From the NCBI RefSeq assembly GCF_920987055.1, contig NZ_CAKLBX010000002.1:62001-126000 (forward strand): a stretch of DNA of 64,000 bases. Direction: 5' to 3'. This document shows, one piece after another, positions 51,157 through 60,046 of the stretch. Positions within the stretch are counted from its first letter, which is position 1; each line of letters begins with the position of its first letter. Source of the stretch: Novosphingobium sp. CECT 9465. GTDB lineage: Bacteria; Pseudomonadota; Alphaproteobacteria; Sphingomonadales; Sphingomonadaceae. A model generated the notes under the pieces. It made no database searches and had not been told where the DNA came from. It was given only the letters and a program-made list of their open reading frames with translations. Made by a program: the position numbers and the translations under genes.

Positions 51157-53730
51157 ATGCTGCAGGCCTTCACCAACATCATCGATCTGGTAACCGGCGA
51201 CGCTCGCAAGCCTGAGCAGAACGCCCGGCCTGCCAGCGTGCCAATGCTCTCCCATTTCCTCGGGTATCGCTCGTTCGATGAGGAGAAGCGTATCTTTCAT
51301 CAGGTCCGCTCGAAGGGTTTCATCATCGAGCTCGCGCCGCTTGTCGGTGCAAACGACCGGGTCAATGATGTGATCGGGTCGCTGTTCTCCGACATTCTTC
51401 TGCCCGGCACCAAGTTCTCGGTCACGAACTATTCGAGCCCGCGCGTTGCTGAGAAACTGCAGACCTGGGCGTTGCCGCGCTACAAGGCTTCGGGGGTTTT
51501 CCAGACGCTCGCCCGTCACCGCGTCGACAAGTTGCGCAATGGAGCATGGTCCACTCTTGCGAGCGATGGCCCGTTCTTTGTGCGGAGCTTTCGCGTGCTG
51601 CTCGCGGTCGGGATAAGTGACGGTTCGGGCCTTTCGACCGATGACCTCCTGACCATGCGCGAGGGGATCATTTCCGCGCTCGATTCCATCGATGTCCCGG
51701 TCAAGGAATTCGCTCCGACCGACCTGATCCGCTTCTTCGACGAGATCCTCGCCCCGTCCACTGGCGCTGGCGATGAAGTGCCGGGATACAACCGGTTCGA
51801 TCCCATCAATGAGCAATGCATCAGGCGCGATCTCGTCACCCATGTTGGGCGTGACCGCCTCGTACTTGAGGCACAGTCGTTGCGGCCAACGGGCTCATCA
51901 GTCGATGGCGTGCCCGAGTTAAAGGACTTCGTGCCTGAGCGCTTCGATGTGCGCACCATGGCGGTGCGCAATTTTCCGGATCGCTGGGCGCCCTGGGATA
52001 GCCAGAAGGTGATTGGGGACATCTTCAACCCCAAGCTCTCGCTGCCTTGTCCTGTCTTGCAGACGGCTTGTGGGGTGATCCCCAATCAGGAGTCTTCTGA
52101 AGCGAAGGCCGGCTACAAGTTCGTGCGCACCAGCTCGCTTGCGGAAGGCAAGGGCGTGAAGCTTGTGCCCAAGCTGCGCACCGAAGCGGCTGAGTGGCAG
52201 TTCGTGGCCGACCGGGTCAAGCAGGGCGAGAAGCTCGTGTCCTGCTACTATGCTGTCACAATCATCGCGCCGAAGGGCCGGGGCGAGCCGTGCGAGCGCA
52301 CGCTGAAGGCTCTCTACAAGGCGAGCGGGTGGGATCTGATTGACGAGACCCATATCCAGCTTCCCGCCTTCATGGCGCACTTTCCGCTGCTGCTGGCTGA
52401 CGGGCTCGACAGCGACCTCAAGCGGATGAAGCGCATGCGCACCATGCGCTCGGCGAACCTTGCTGCGATTGCGCCGATCCAGGGCGAATACATCGGCGGC
52501 AACATCCCGCACCTGCTCTTCATCGGACGCCGGGGTCAGCCGCAATTCTGGTCACCCTTCCAGAACAGTGCCGGCAACCACAATGTGGCAATCTCGGGCA
52601 AGTCCGGTTCAGGCAAGTCGGTGCTGCTGCAGGACCTCACGGCAAGCTTTGCAGGGGTTGGGGCCAAGACCATCGTGATCGATGACGGCCGCAGCTTCGA
52701 GCATATGGCCAAGGCGCTGGGCGGGACGTTCACCGAGTTCAAGCTGTCGTCGGGCATTTCGATCAACCCGTTTCGCATGATCGACGAGGCCCTTGCCGAA
52801 GGTGACGACGACTATTTGGTCGACTGCCTTGCGATGCTCAAATCCATCGTGTCGCAGATGGCGCGCAATGAGACCCGGCTCAATGACACCGAACGCGGGC
52901 TTATCGACCAGGCGGTCAATCTTGTTTGGGACACCCATGGGCGGGACGGCACAATCGATCACGTGATGCAGGCCCTCAAGGGCCACGAGCATCCCTTCGC
53001 TTATGATCTGGCGACCTCGCTGCTGCCGTTCGCCGCCAAGGGAACCTACGGGAAGTTCTTCCTTGGCGATGCCAACCTTGACCTGTCGGCCGATCTTACC
53101 GTGTTCGAGCTCTCGGACCTGGCGACCCGGGTGGAGCTGCGCGGCGTCGTGTTGACCTCGATCATGTTCATTGCCTCGCAGGTCATGCGCCGGATGGACC
53201 GCGCGATCCCGAAACCGCTGATCATCGATGAGGCCTGGCAGATGCTGAAGGGCGGGGCGATGGCCGACTTCGTCGAGACCTATTCGCGCACCTGCCGCAA
53301 ATATGGCGGCGCGCTGATCACCGCGACGCAGTCGATCCACGATTACTACAAATCCGAAGGCTCACGGGCCGCCCTCGAAAACTCCGACTGGTTCCTCATC
53401 CTCCAGCAGAAGGGCGAGACTATCTCGGATTTCCGCAATTCGGATCGGTTCGAGATGGACAACATGACCGAGGCTTTGCTGCGGTCACTGAAGCGCAATG
53501 GCACCGACTATTCGGACATCTTCATCCGGGGTCCAGAGACCGAATGCGTCGCTCGGCTCGTCCTCGACCGGTTCTCAGGCACGCTCTATTCGTCGAGCCC
53601 GCATGTCTTCGCCCAGATCGAGGACTATGTGCATCGTGGCTACCGGATGCCCGAAGCGATCGAGGCAGTGGCTTTCCCTGAAGATCATCGAGAGCCTGAA
53701 GAAGTTCCGATGAGGGAGGCTGCGGAATGA
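51157..53730 (+). CDS. traC: TraC transfer ATPase
   Basis: An 857-residue VirB4-type ATPase that powers pilus assembly. The N-terminal TraC/F-type domain covers about 30-430. Walker A is SGKSGSGKSVLLQD at about 485-498, and Walker B is PLIIDEAWQML near 690. TATQSIHDYY and the C-terminal helix-rich end fit the family. Length is close to that of F TraC. It is cytoplasmic, docking to the inner-membrane complex. It begins six bases after traV and overlaps the next gene by four. Confidence 0.92.
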   Translation: MLQAFTNIIDLVTGDARKPEQNARPASVPMLSHFLGYRSFDEEKRIFHQVRSKGFIIELAPLVGANDRVNDVIGSLFSDILLPGTKFSVTNYSSPRVAEKLQTWALPRYKASGVFQTLARHRVDKLRNGAWSTLASDGPFFVRSFRVLLAVGISDGSGLSTDDLLTMREGIISALDSIDVPVKEFAPTDLIRFFDEILAPSTGAGDEVPGYNRFDPINEQCIRRDLVTHVGRDRLVLEAQSLRPTGSSVDGVPELKDFVPERFDVRTMAVRNFPDRWAPWDSQKVIGDIFNPKLSLPCPVLQTACGVIPNQESSEAKAGYKFVRTSSLAEGKGVKLVPKLRTEAAEWQFVADRVKQGEKLVSCYYAVTIIAPKGRGEPCERTLKALYKASGWDLIDETHIQLPAFMAHFPLLLADGLDSDLKRMKRMRTMRSANLAAIAPIQGEYIGGNIPHLLFIGRRGQPQFWSPFQNSAGNHNVAISGKSGSGKSVLLQDLTASFAGVGAKTIVIDDGRSFEHMAKALGGTFTEFKLSSGISINPFRMIDEALAEGDDDYLVDCLAMLKSIVSQMARNETRLNDTERGLIDQAVNLVWDTHGRDGTIDHVMQALKGHEHPFAYDLATSLLPFAAKGTYGKFFLGDANLDLSADLTVFELSDLATRVELRGVVLTSIMFIASQVMRRMDRAIPKPLIIDEAWQMLKGGAMADFVETYSRTCRKYGGALITATQSIHDYYKSEGSRAALENSDWFLILQQKGETISDFRNSDRFEMDNMTEALLRSLKRNGTDYSDIFIRGPETECVARLVLDRFSGTLYSSSPHVFAQIEDYVHRGYRMPEAIEAVAFPEDHREPEEVPMREAAE

Positions 53731-54092
53731 GCACGCCTTCTCGTCCTTTGGTTCGTTCCTGGGCCCGTCGCTCGGCCGCAGCGCGCCGCAAGCAGGCCGC
53801 TCAAGACCTTCTCGCTATTGCCCTCCGGCTCATCGGATGGCTTGCCACCAGCGCGCTAGCGACCCTCGGTATCGCCACGCTGTTCTTCCTTGTCCTTGGC
53901 GGCTTCACTCTCGATGGCCTGATGCTTCATCTGGATAATCTCGCGTCGCGCTTCGTTGCAGCAGACGCTTCGAGACGCGGCCAGTTCGCGGCCATCAGCT
54001 TCGGCGTCATGCTCACGGGCTTTGTGCTGATCGCCTTCTTCCGCCGCGCGAGCCTGATTTCAGCCTTTTCTGTTGCCGGAGATGACCAATGA
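53727..54092 (+). CDS. Small membrane protein between TraC and TrbI
   Basis: A 121-residue protein with a basic N terminus (RSWARRSAAARRKQAAQ) and two hydrophobic segments (about 32-63 and 88-106). It is not recognised and has no counterpart in the canonical F operon order that I know. It overlaps both neighbours by ATGA, so it is made with the transfer proteins and is probably an inner-membrane accessory factor. Confidence 0.65.
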   Translation: MSTPSRPLVRSWARRSAAARRKQAAQDLLAIALRLIGWLATSALATLGIATLFFLVLGGFTLDGLMLHLDNLASRFVAADASRRGQFAAISFGVMLTGFVLIAFFRRASLISAFSVAGDDQ

Positions 54093-54640
54093 CGGACCTT
54101 TTCGACCATATGGCGGCGCCTGCCACACCCGCGTCTGCAAAGGCCTCACAGGTCAGACCTCGCAGTCGCTTTGCCGCGCTGTCGGCTCGCGAAATCCTCC
54201 TGTTCGCGGGCGCGGCGACAACCTTTGTCTGGGGGGCCTGGGTGACCAAGAGCGTTGCCGCACAGGGGTCAGGGCAGCAAGAATTTGTCCAGCTTCAGCT
54301 GCAGGGCATCATTGGGGAGTATCTCCAGGCACAGGCACGCTCGAACGCTGACGAGCAGACCGCAGCACGGCAAACCGCTGTTTTCATGGCTGCGCTGGAT
54401 GAGACGGTCTCCGGCCTGTCGAAGTCCGGGAAAGTCGTGCTCGTTCATGAGGCGATTGTGGGCGGCGAAGTTCCCGACGTCACGCAGAGCGTGAAGACTG
54501 CCGTTTACGCAAAGGTTCCGCGTCCCCAACCGGCGCAGGCGCTCGGCGCTGCTCCTCAGGGGCAGGCGGCCCGCGTTGAACAAGAGATGCAGGCCTTTAT
54601 GGCTGCCAATCAGGGACGTCAGCGCGATGGCAAACCCTGA
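54089..54640 (+). CDS. trbI: TrbI, F-type pilus protein
   Basis: A 183-residue protein of the F-type TrbI family, which affects pilus extension and retraction. One membrane segment lies at about 35-52 (REILLFAGAATTFVWGAWV). The conserved segment VVLVHEAIVGGEVPDVTQSV matches the family core. The C terminus is Ala/Gln-rich. It overlaps the genes on both sides and stands after TraC as in F. Confidence 0.8.
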   Translation: MTDLFDHMAAPATPASAKASQVRPRSRFAALSAREILLFAGAATTFVWGAWVTKSVAAQGSGQQEFVQLQLQGIIGEYLQAQARSNADEQTAARQTAVFMAALDETVSGLSKSGKVVLVHEAIVGGEVPDVTQSVKTAVYAKVPRPQPAQALGAAPQGQAARVEQEMQAFMAANQGRQRDGKP

Positions 54641-55226
54641 TCCGCTCCTTCGTTCGGCTCAGCGCAAGGGGTTCGCTCGGCTTTTGTCGGACGGCGAGCC
54701 TCCGGTTACGACAGGTGGGACCAGACGCCTTTCGACCGGTGGCAGGCTTGTGGCGATCGCTGGTGTCTGTCTCGTTGCAGGCGCCCTCAGCGCAGCTTCG
54801 AAGTGGAGCGAGAACCACGCGCTGATGATCAACGTGACGGACTCGCTCCCGAACTGGGCGTTCGTGGTCGAGGCCAGGCGTTTTCCGGTGCGCGGGGACT
54901 ATGTGGTTTTCCATCCCGGTCATGATCCCATTACGGTGAAGTATTTTGGGGCGAAGCCGGCGGCTTTCACCAAGATCGCTCTTGGTCTGCCAGGCGACAC
55001 GGTGACGCGCATCGGCAATGATGTGCACGTCAACGGCAAGCGCGTGGCGACCATCAAACCGATGACAAAGCGCGGCGACCGTCTTGTCGCCGGCCCGCTC
55101 GGGGTTGTGCCGGAAGGCTGCATTTTTGCAGGAACTCCGCACAAGGACGGGTTCGACAGCCGCTATGCGCATATCGGCTTTGTGTGCCGCGACCGGCTTG
55201 TCGGCACCGGGCAGCCAATCCTGTGA
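54627..55226 (+). CDS. S26 conjugation signal peptidase (RP4 TraF-like)
   Basis: A 199-residue membrane-anchored serine peptidase of the S26 family. After an anchor at about 37-57, VTDSLPNWAF carries the catalytic Ser, and FTKIALGLPGDTVTRIGNDVHVNG carries the general-base Lys and the GD box. RP4 TraF and the IncHI TrhF peptidases of this type mature and cyclise pilins; F itself lacks one. The start ATG 54627 lies inside the end of trbI, and the stop overlaps traW. Confidence 0.83.
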   Translation: MANPDPLLRSAQRKGFARLLSDGEPPVTTGGTRRLSTGGRLVAIAGVCLVAGALSAASKWSENHALMINVTDSLPNWAFVVEARRFPVRGDYVVFHPGHDPITVKYFGAKPAAFTKIALGLPGDTVTRIGNDVHVNGKRVATIKPMTKRGDRLVAGPLGVVPEGCIFAGTPHKDGFDSRYAHIGFVCRDRLVGTGQPIL

Positions 55227-55885
55227 GGGTCGCTTTCTCCTTCCTCGTTGCTGGCGGACTTGCGGTGTCAGCGACGGCTTCGAGCGGCGGGGCAGTGTCG
55301 GGGCAAAGCGTCGACCACGGGCAGATGGGCCAGACATGGTCCATTTCTGAGCCAGATCTCCTGAGCGTTATCAAGGCGCGGCTCGACCATGCGGCTGCGA
55401 CCGGAAAACTCGATCAGATGAATCGCCAGTTCGCCGAGAAGGTGAAGGCGAGGGTGATGCGCCCGGTCCCGGTCTCCGGGATTTCGCTTGCGGAAGAGAC
55501 CCGGAGTTGGGAGTTCGATCCGTCGATCCGGATCGACAAGGACATCCGTGATCACAAGGGCAACCTGATTGCTGTGGCGGGTCAGCGCGTCAATCCTCTT
55601 GCCGCCGCTGCGCTTAGCAAGAAACTTCTCTTTGTTGATGGTGATGACCCGGCAGAAGTCGAATGGGCGATGAAGCACGGGGGCGATGCGCGCGCCAAGA
55701 TCATCTTCGTTGATGGCTCTCCCTTCGAGCTCATGAAGGTTCACCAGCGCCGGTTCTACTTTGATCAGGACGGCCGTCTTACCAGCTATTTCGGGATACG
55801 CCGGACCCCGGCGCTGGTCGAGCAGCGCGGCGACGTCCTCATAGTCACTGAGCAAGCCATTGCGCGCAAGGGGAGGGGGGCATGA
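55223..55885 (+). CDS. traW: TraW pilus assembly protein
   Basis: A 220-residue periplasmic protein of the TraW family. A signal peptide (VRVAFSFLVAGGLAVSATASS) is followed by the conserved core AGQRVNPLAAAALSKKLLFVDGDD and FVDGSPFELMK. The start is GTG 55223, overlapping the peptidase stop as GTGA. In F, TraW works with TrbC in pilus assembly; in some related systems the two are fused, while here they are separate. Confidence 0.87.
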   Translation: MRVAFSFLVAGGLAVSATASSGGAVSGQSVDHGQMGQTWSISEPDLLSVIKARLDHAAATGKLDQMNRQFAEKVKARVMRPVPVSGISLAEETRSWEFDPSIRIDKDIRDHKGNLIAVAGQRVNPLAAAALSKKLLFVDGDDPAEVEWAMKHGGDARAKIIFVDGSPFELMKVHQRRFYFDQDGRLTSYFGIRRTPALVEQRGDVLIVTEQAIARKGRGA

Positions 55886-56154
55886 ACTCCTGGCGCAATC
55901 TGGTTCCGGCACCCCTTGCTGCCCCCGAAACGCGCGCGCTCAAGGCGGCACGTTTGCGCACGATGACAGGGCTCTTTCTGGTCGCTGCCCTCGTCGTCTC
56001 GTTCGGGGCACTTCGGGCGCTAACCGGCATCTTTGCTCTCGCATTGTTCGCAGGCGCTACGACCTTCGCTCTGGTTCAGGGGGTCCTTTGGGTCCGGGCC
56101 AAAAACGCGGCGGATGATGCCTGGCTGATGAGGGAGAGAGACGATGCGCTCTAG
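55882..56154 (+). CDS. Small membrane protein between TraW and TraU
   Basis: A 90-residue protein with two adjacent hydrophobic segments (about 28-46 and 49-70) and charged ends. It is not recognised. It overlaps traW by four bases and traU by eleven, which supports it being translated. Probably a system-specific inner-membrane component. Confidence 0.65.
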   Translation: MNSWRNLVPAPLAAPETRALKAARLRTMTGLFLVAALVVSFGALRALTGIFALALFAGATTFALVQGVLWVRAKNAADDAWLMRERDDAL

Positions 56155-57184
56155 GCTCCTTGCGCTCCTCCTGGGCTTTGCGTCCCTGTTGATGGCGGCA
56201 ACCGTGCTGGCCCCCCCGGTTCTGGCTCAGGGTCTTCCGAGCGGGCCTGGTCGGTGCTCAGGCAGTTTCGTCAATCCGGTGACCGATGTGTGCTGGGGCT
56301 GCATGTTCCCCTTGTCGCTGGGCTCGCTCAAGATTTGGCCATCATCGCGTGCTGACACCGACAATCCGGACCTTCCGATCTGCGCCTGCGGCACGCCTGT
56401 GCCGCGCATCGGCCTGGCGATCGGTTTCTGGGAGCCGGTCCGGCTGATTGATGTCTCGACCAAGCCGTGGTGCTTTCCGAACCTTGGCGGCATCAAGCTC
56501 GACCCCGGCTTTCCGATCGGTAACGGTTATGCCTCCGACGGCGCGCAGCTAGGGGGCCAGTCCCAGCGCACGGCCAAATACCACGTGCACTATTACATCT
56601 ACCCGCTTCTATACTGGCTCGAAGTGGTGACCGATTTCCTGTGTCTCGAGGCGAGCTCGTTCGACGTTGCCTATATGAGCGAGATCGATCCGCTTTGGCA
56701 GGACGACGAGCTGGCATCTCTCCTCAATCCCGAGGCCGCCCTTTTCACCTCAGTCATCGCGCAGGCCGCCTGCTCAGCCGATTGCATCTCGGCCAGCGCA
56801 AGATTGCCAATGGACGAGCTGTTCTGGTGCTCTGGTTGCCAGGGTTCGATGTATCCGATGAACGGCAATGTTGGTGCCAATATCGGCATCAAGCAGTCAG
56901 CGCGGCTCGCGGCCGAGCGCATGGTCTACAAGCTCCACCGTCAGGGGCTCGCCTGGGGCACCAGTGGATCGAAAGCGCTGTGTTCCAAGTACATCATGCC
57001 GATTCTCAAGAAGAGCCAGTACCGGATGCAGCAGGTAAATCCGACGCCCATGGTGAGTGGCCGCGAAGCCTGTTCTCCGATTGGAGCGACCACGATCTTG
57101 CCCAAATCTGGGCAGGTCTATCCCGTCAAAGGCGAGGATGTCGGCTTCCTCCTCTGGCGCAAACGCAATTGTTGCATGCTGTGA
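56144..57184 (+). CDS. traU: TraU pilus/mating protein
   Basis: A 346-residue periplasmic protein of the TraU family, needed for DNA transfer. The signal peptide is about residues 1-27. The mature protein is cysteine-rich: CSGSFVNPVTDVCWGCMFPLS, CACGTPVPRIGL, CSADC and CSGCQGSMYPMNG are family motifs, and it ends KRNCCML. Its many disulfides explain the DsbC gene in the operon. The next gene begins eleven bases downstream. Confidence 0.92.
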   Translation: MRSRLLALLLGFASLLMAATVLAPPVLAQGLPSGPGRCSGSFVNPVTDVCWGCMFPLSLGSLKIWPSSRADTDNPDLPICACGTPVPRIGLAIGFWEPVRLIDVSTKPWCFPNLGGIKLDPGFPIGNGYASDGAQLGGQSQRTAKYHVHYYIYPLLYWLEVVTDFLCLEASSFDVAYMSEIDPLWQDDELASLLNPEAALFTSVIAQAACSADCISASARLPMDELFWCSGCQGSMYPMNGNVGANIGIKQSARLAAERMVYKLHRQGLAWGTSGSKALCSKYIMPILKKSQYRMQQVNPTPMVSGREACSPIGATTILPKSGQVYPVKGEDVGFLLWRKRNCCML

Positions 57185-57194
57185 GGTCGCGCCA

Positions 57195-57932
57195 ATGAAC
57201 CGCAGAGGACTCTTCCCCGCTCTCGCCGCCAGCCTGCTGCTTGGTGTGACCGCCGTCGTTGCTCAGAATTTGACCGACTTCGACCCGAAAGCGATCGAGG
57301 CGCGGGCCGATACATTCAAGGCCGACGCCCAAGCACTCTTCGACTACGCTACCGCCAACGCGCAAACCCAAGCCGAAGAGGCGCAGACGGTTGTCGCGCA
57401 AGGCTATGAGGCAGCCGGCGGCCTCGATGTGTCGCAGATCGCCGGGAAAGATGGCCCGGTCGACTTCGACGAGATGGTGGCTGGCGCCAGGGCCGGCATG
57501 GCCCGCCCCAAGGGTGCGCCGCTATTTGTGGCATTCGCCAGCCTGTCGATGCCCGAAGAGGCGCTTGCACAGATGATCGCCGACACGACCAGAGCAGGCG
57601 GCGTTGTCGTTTTCCGCGGCTTCTCCACCGGAAATCCGCAGACCTTCATCACCGGTATCCGCAAGGTTGTCGACCAGTCTGGCGCAAGCAATGTGGCAAT
57701 CGATCCCCGGTTGTTTCGATCCTTCGGCGTCGACCGAGTTCCCACCTATGTGGCTCTCGCGACCGATTTCGAGCCCTGCGATCAGCTCGATTGTGTGACC
57801 GCGCCGCCGCCGCATGATCGCATCTCAGGCAATACCAGTGTGGCTTATGTGCTTGAGACCTTCGCCGGGGCGGGCGGGCCGGGCGCGCCGGTTGCCCGTC
57901 TCGCTCTTGCCAATCTGAGGGGGAAAAGGTGA
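57195..57932 (+). CDS. trbC: TrbC, F-type pilus assembly protein
   Basis: A 245-residue periplasmic protein of the F-type TrbC family. After a signal peptide (about 1-23) comes a helical stretch, then a thioredoxin-like domain with LFVAFASLSMPEEALAQM, GGVVVFRGFSTG and IDPRLFRSFGVDRVPTYV. It acts with TraW. ATG 57195 is preferred over longer frames that run into traU. It overlaps traN by GTGA. Confidence 0.87.
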   Translation: MNRRGLFPALAASLLLGVTAVVAQNLTDFDPKAIEARADTFKADAQALFDYATANAQTQAEEAQTVVAQGYEAAGGLDVSQIAGKDGPVDFDEMVAGARAGMARPKGAPLFVAFASLSMPEEALAQMIADTTRAGGVVVFRGFSTGNPQTFITGIRKVVDQSGASNVAIDPRLFRSFGVDRVPTYVALATDFEPCDQLDCVTAPPPHDRISGNTSVAYVLETFAGAGGPGAPVARLALANLRGKR

Positions 57933-59665
57933 ATGGCCTGCGCATCCTTGCGGTCTCCCTTGCGCTTGCGGCTTGCGGTCATCTTGCGCACGCTCAGATG
58001 GCAGCCAGTGATGCGAGGGTAGAAGGCGAAGCAATCGCAAAGGGTGTCCGTGACACAACGTCATCGGGCATTCTTGGCAATGGTTCGGCGGCAAACGTGC
58101 CCGGCTTCCAGGGCACTGATGTTCCATCGCGCGACTATGTCGACGATCCTGTCGGGCTGACGGCGGCGGGAGAAGCGCAGCGGTATCGCGATGAGTACCG
58201 CGTGATCGTTGATCCCTACAGGACCCGGTTCGATTCCGACACTGTCGACCTGTCTGCCGGTCGCCTGATTGAAGCTGACCCCGACGCCTATCTAGGCGCT
58301 GGTGGTGGGCCCGGAGGAGCCGCGGGGGCCTGCAACCCCTTGCCTCCGGGAGGGACGGGCACCACGACTTATCTCGAAAGCTGCAATGCCGGCTCGCAGC
58401 CCTTTGCGGAGGCGCGCAGCTGTAATGCGTCGTTGCAGATCCAGACCGAGGGACGACGCACCTGGGAGTATTCTTGCGAAACCGAAGAGTTTGCTGATCG
58501 CAATGAGATGTGTCCGATACTTGCCCAAGCGCAGGGCTCCAGCTCATGCACGCTCGAGCGCAGCGTTCGGGTAGGGCAGAGATGCCTGCAGTGGGTGGAA
58601 GAGGAATTTGGTCGCAGGTGGTGTGCTGAGCCAGGCGAGCCAATCTTCCGCCAGGTCTGGCAATGCCCCTCTCGGCTAAGCGGCGTACCGGGCGGGATTG
58701 AACGCAACACCTCGCGGATCGTCGGCGAGACCGTCGACGAGGCCGCCTGCCAGAGCGCCACGAATGGTGCCACCTGCACGCTTGCAAGCGAGGTCTGCAC
58801 TGCGCCCGGAGAGACGCGGGTCATCAATGGTCTTTCGGTGGCGCGCAGCTGCTGGGAGTGGCAGCGTACCTATCAGTGTGAAGGGGTGGCTCCAGCCAAT
58901 GACTGTGGTGCCCTTGAGGCGCGTGGCGATTGCAGGTTCAGCCATGACGAGTGCCTGAGCTTTGACGCAGATGGTGTGACCTGCAACGTCCATGATCGCT
59001 GGTATCAGTGCGCCATTCCCGGCGCGGGATCGCAGCCGCCACCAGCCTATGTCTGTGCAGGGGATCTCTATTGCATCAATGGGGAATGCACTCAGGTCGA
59101 GCGCGAGGCATCACCTGAGTTCAAGGACGCCATGGTCGCCATGAACGTCATGGGCGAGCTACGGGACGGGTTTGATCCTGATCGGCTGAAGATCTTCAGC
59201 GGCGAGCATTTGCGCTGCACCCGCAAGGTCTTTGGCCTTTCGAACTGCTGCAGCGGCAAGGGCGTGCCGCTTCTCACGCCGTTCCTGTGTGACCGCGAGG
59301 ACCGTGAGGTCGACAAGCGGGATGATGAGGGTCTGTGCCGCTTTATCGGGACCTATTGTTCAGCCCGCGTGCTCGGCGTCTGCGTGACCCGCAAGCAGTC
59401 ATACTGCTGCTACGGCAGTAAGCTCGTCCGGATTCTGAATGAGCAAGGCAAGGCGCAGCTTGGGATGCGGTGGGGGACGCCGCAGCGCCCTGACTGCGAG
59501 GGCTTCCTGATCGCCCAGTTCCAGCAGCTTGACTTGAGCCGCATGGATTTCCGGGAAGTTTATGCCGAGTTCGTTGATGCGGCAAAGCTGCCTGACGAGA
59601 TCGATATGTCGATCCAGATCCAGCAGAAAATCCAAAGCTACTACAACACGAACGGTGGGACCTGA
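57929..59665 (+). CDS. traN: TraN mating-pair stabilisation protein
   Basis: A 578-residue outer-membrane protein of the TraN family, which stabilises contact with the recipient cell. The signal peptide is about residues 1-23. About 40 cysteines are spread over the mature part (for instance CNPLPPGG, CWEWQRTYQC, CSGKGVPLL), as in F TraN. The central variable region would decide receptor specificity. The start is GTG 57929. It ends three bases before the next gene. Confidence 0.88.
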   Translation: MNGLRILAVSLALAACGHLAHAQMAASDARVEGEAIAKGVRDTTSSGILGNGSAANVPGFQGTDVPSRDYVDDPVGLTAAGEAQRYRDEYRVIVDPYRTRFDSDTVDLSAGRLIEADPDAYLGAGGGPGGAAGACNPLPPGGTGTTTYLESCNAGSQPFAEARSCNASLQIQTEGRRTWEYSCETEEFADRNEMCPILAQAQGSSSCTLERSVRVGQRCLQWVEEEFGRRWCAEPGEPIFRQVWQCPSRLSGVPGGIERNTSRIVGETVDEAACQSATNGATCTLASEVCTAPGETRVINGLSVARSCWEWQRTYQCEGVAPANDCGALEARGDCRFSHDECLSFDADGVTCNVHDRWYQCAIPGAGSQPPPAYVCAGDLYCINGECTQVEREASPEFKDAMVAMNVMGELRDGFDPDRLKIFSGEHLRCTRKVFGLSNCCSGKGVPLLTPFLCDREDREVDKRDDEGLCRFIGTYCSARVLGVCVTRKQSYCCYGSKLVRILNEQGKAQLGMRWGTPQRPDCEGFLIAQFQQLDLSRMDFREVYAEFVDAAKLPDEIDMSIQIQQKIQSYYNTNGGT

Positions 59666-59668
59666 CCC

Positions 59669-60046
59669 ATGAGCAGTGCTGAAATTCTTGCCTTCCCGCA
59701 TAGCGAGCCGTTTCCGCCCGCGCAGGTGCTCGATCTCGCAGTCAGCGTCGCCATCGGTCGTGATCTGGCGCGCAGCGAGACCGAGATGTTCGCACTCATC
59801 AAAGACTGGTTCTTGCGGCCTGCGACGGTCGGTGAGCTCGCAGCATCGATCAAGCGTCTTCTTGATCGCGGCTCCATCACTCGGATGAGTGATGGTGATT
59901 TCGACTTTTGCCTCACGCCAGCAGGTGTGGAGGCGGCCACCACCCTGTCGGGGGGAATGATCCGGATGATCGACCGGGGCCGCGGTTATTTCAAGACTGC
60001 CTTCCTCTTGCAGATGCTCGACCTTGAAAAAGGAAAATGCCCATGA
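59669..60046 (+). CDS. Small winged-helix-like protein inside the transfer operon
   Basis: A 125-residue cytoplasmic protein. The segment from about 45 to 95 (MFALIKDWFLRPATVGELAASIKRLLDRGSITRM, then FCLTPAGVEAA) has the helix and wing order of a winged-helix DNA-binding domain. No such gene occupies this place between traN and traF in F, to my knowledge. It overlaps traF by four bases. It may be a regulator made together with the apparatus or a degenerate fold used for protein contacts. Confidence 0.6.
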   Translation: MSSAEILAFPHSEPFPPAQVLDLAVSVAIGRDLARSETEMFALIKDWFLRPATVGELAASIKRLLDRGSITRMSDGDFDFCLTPAGVEAATTLSGGMIRMIDRGRGYFKTAFLLQMLDLEKGKCP

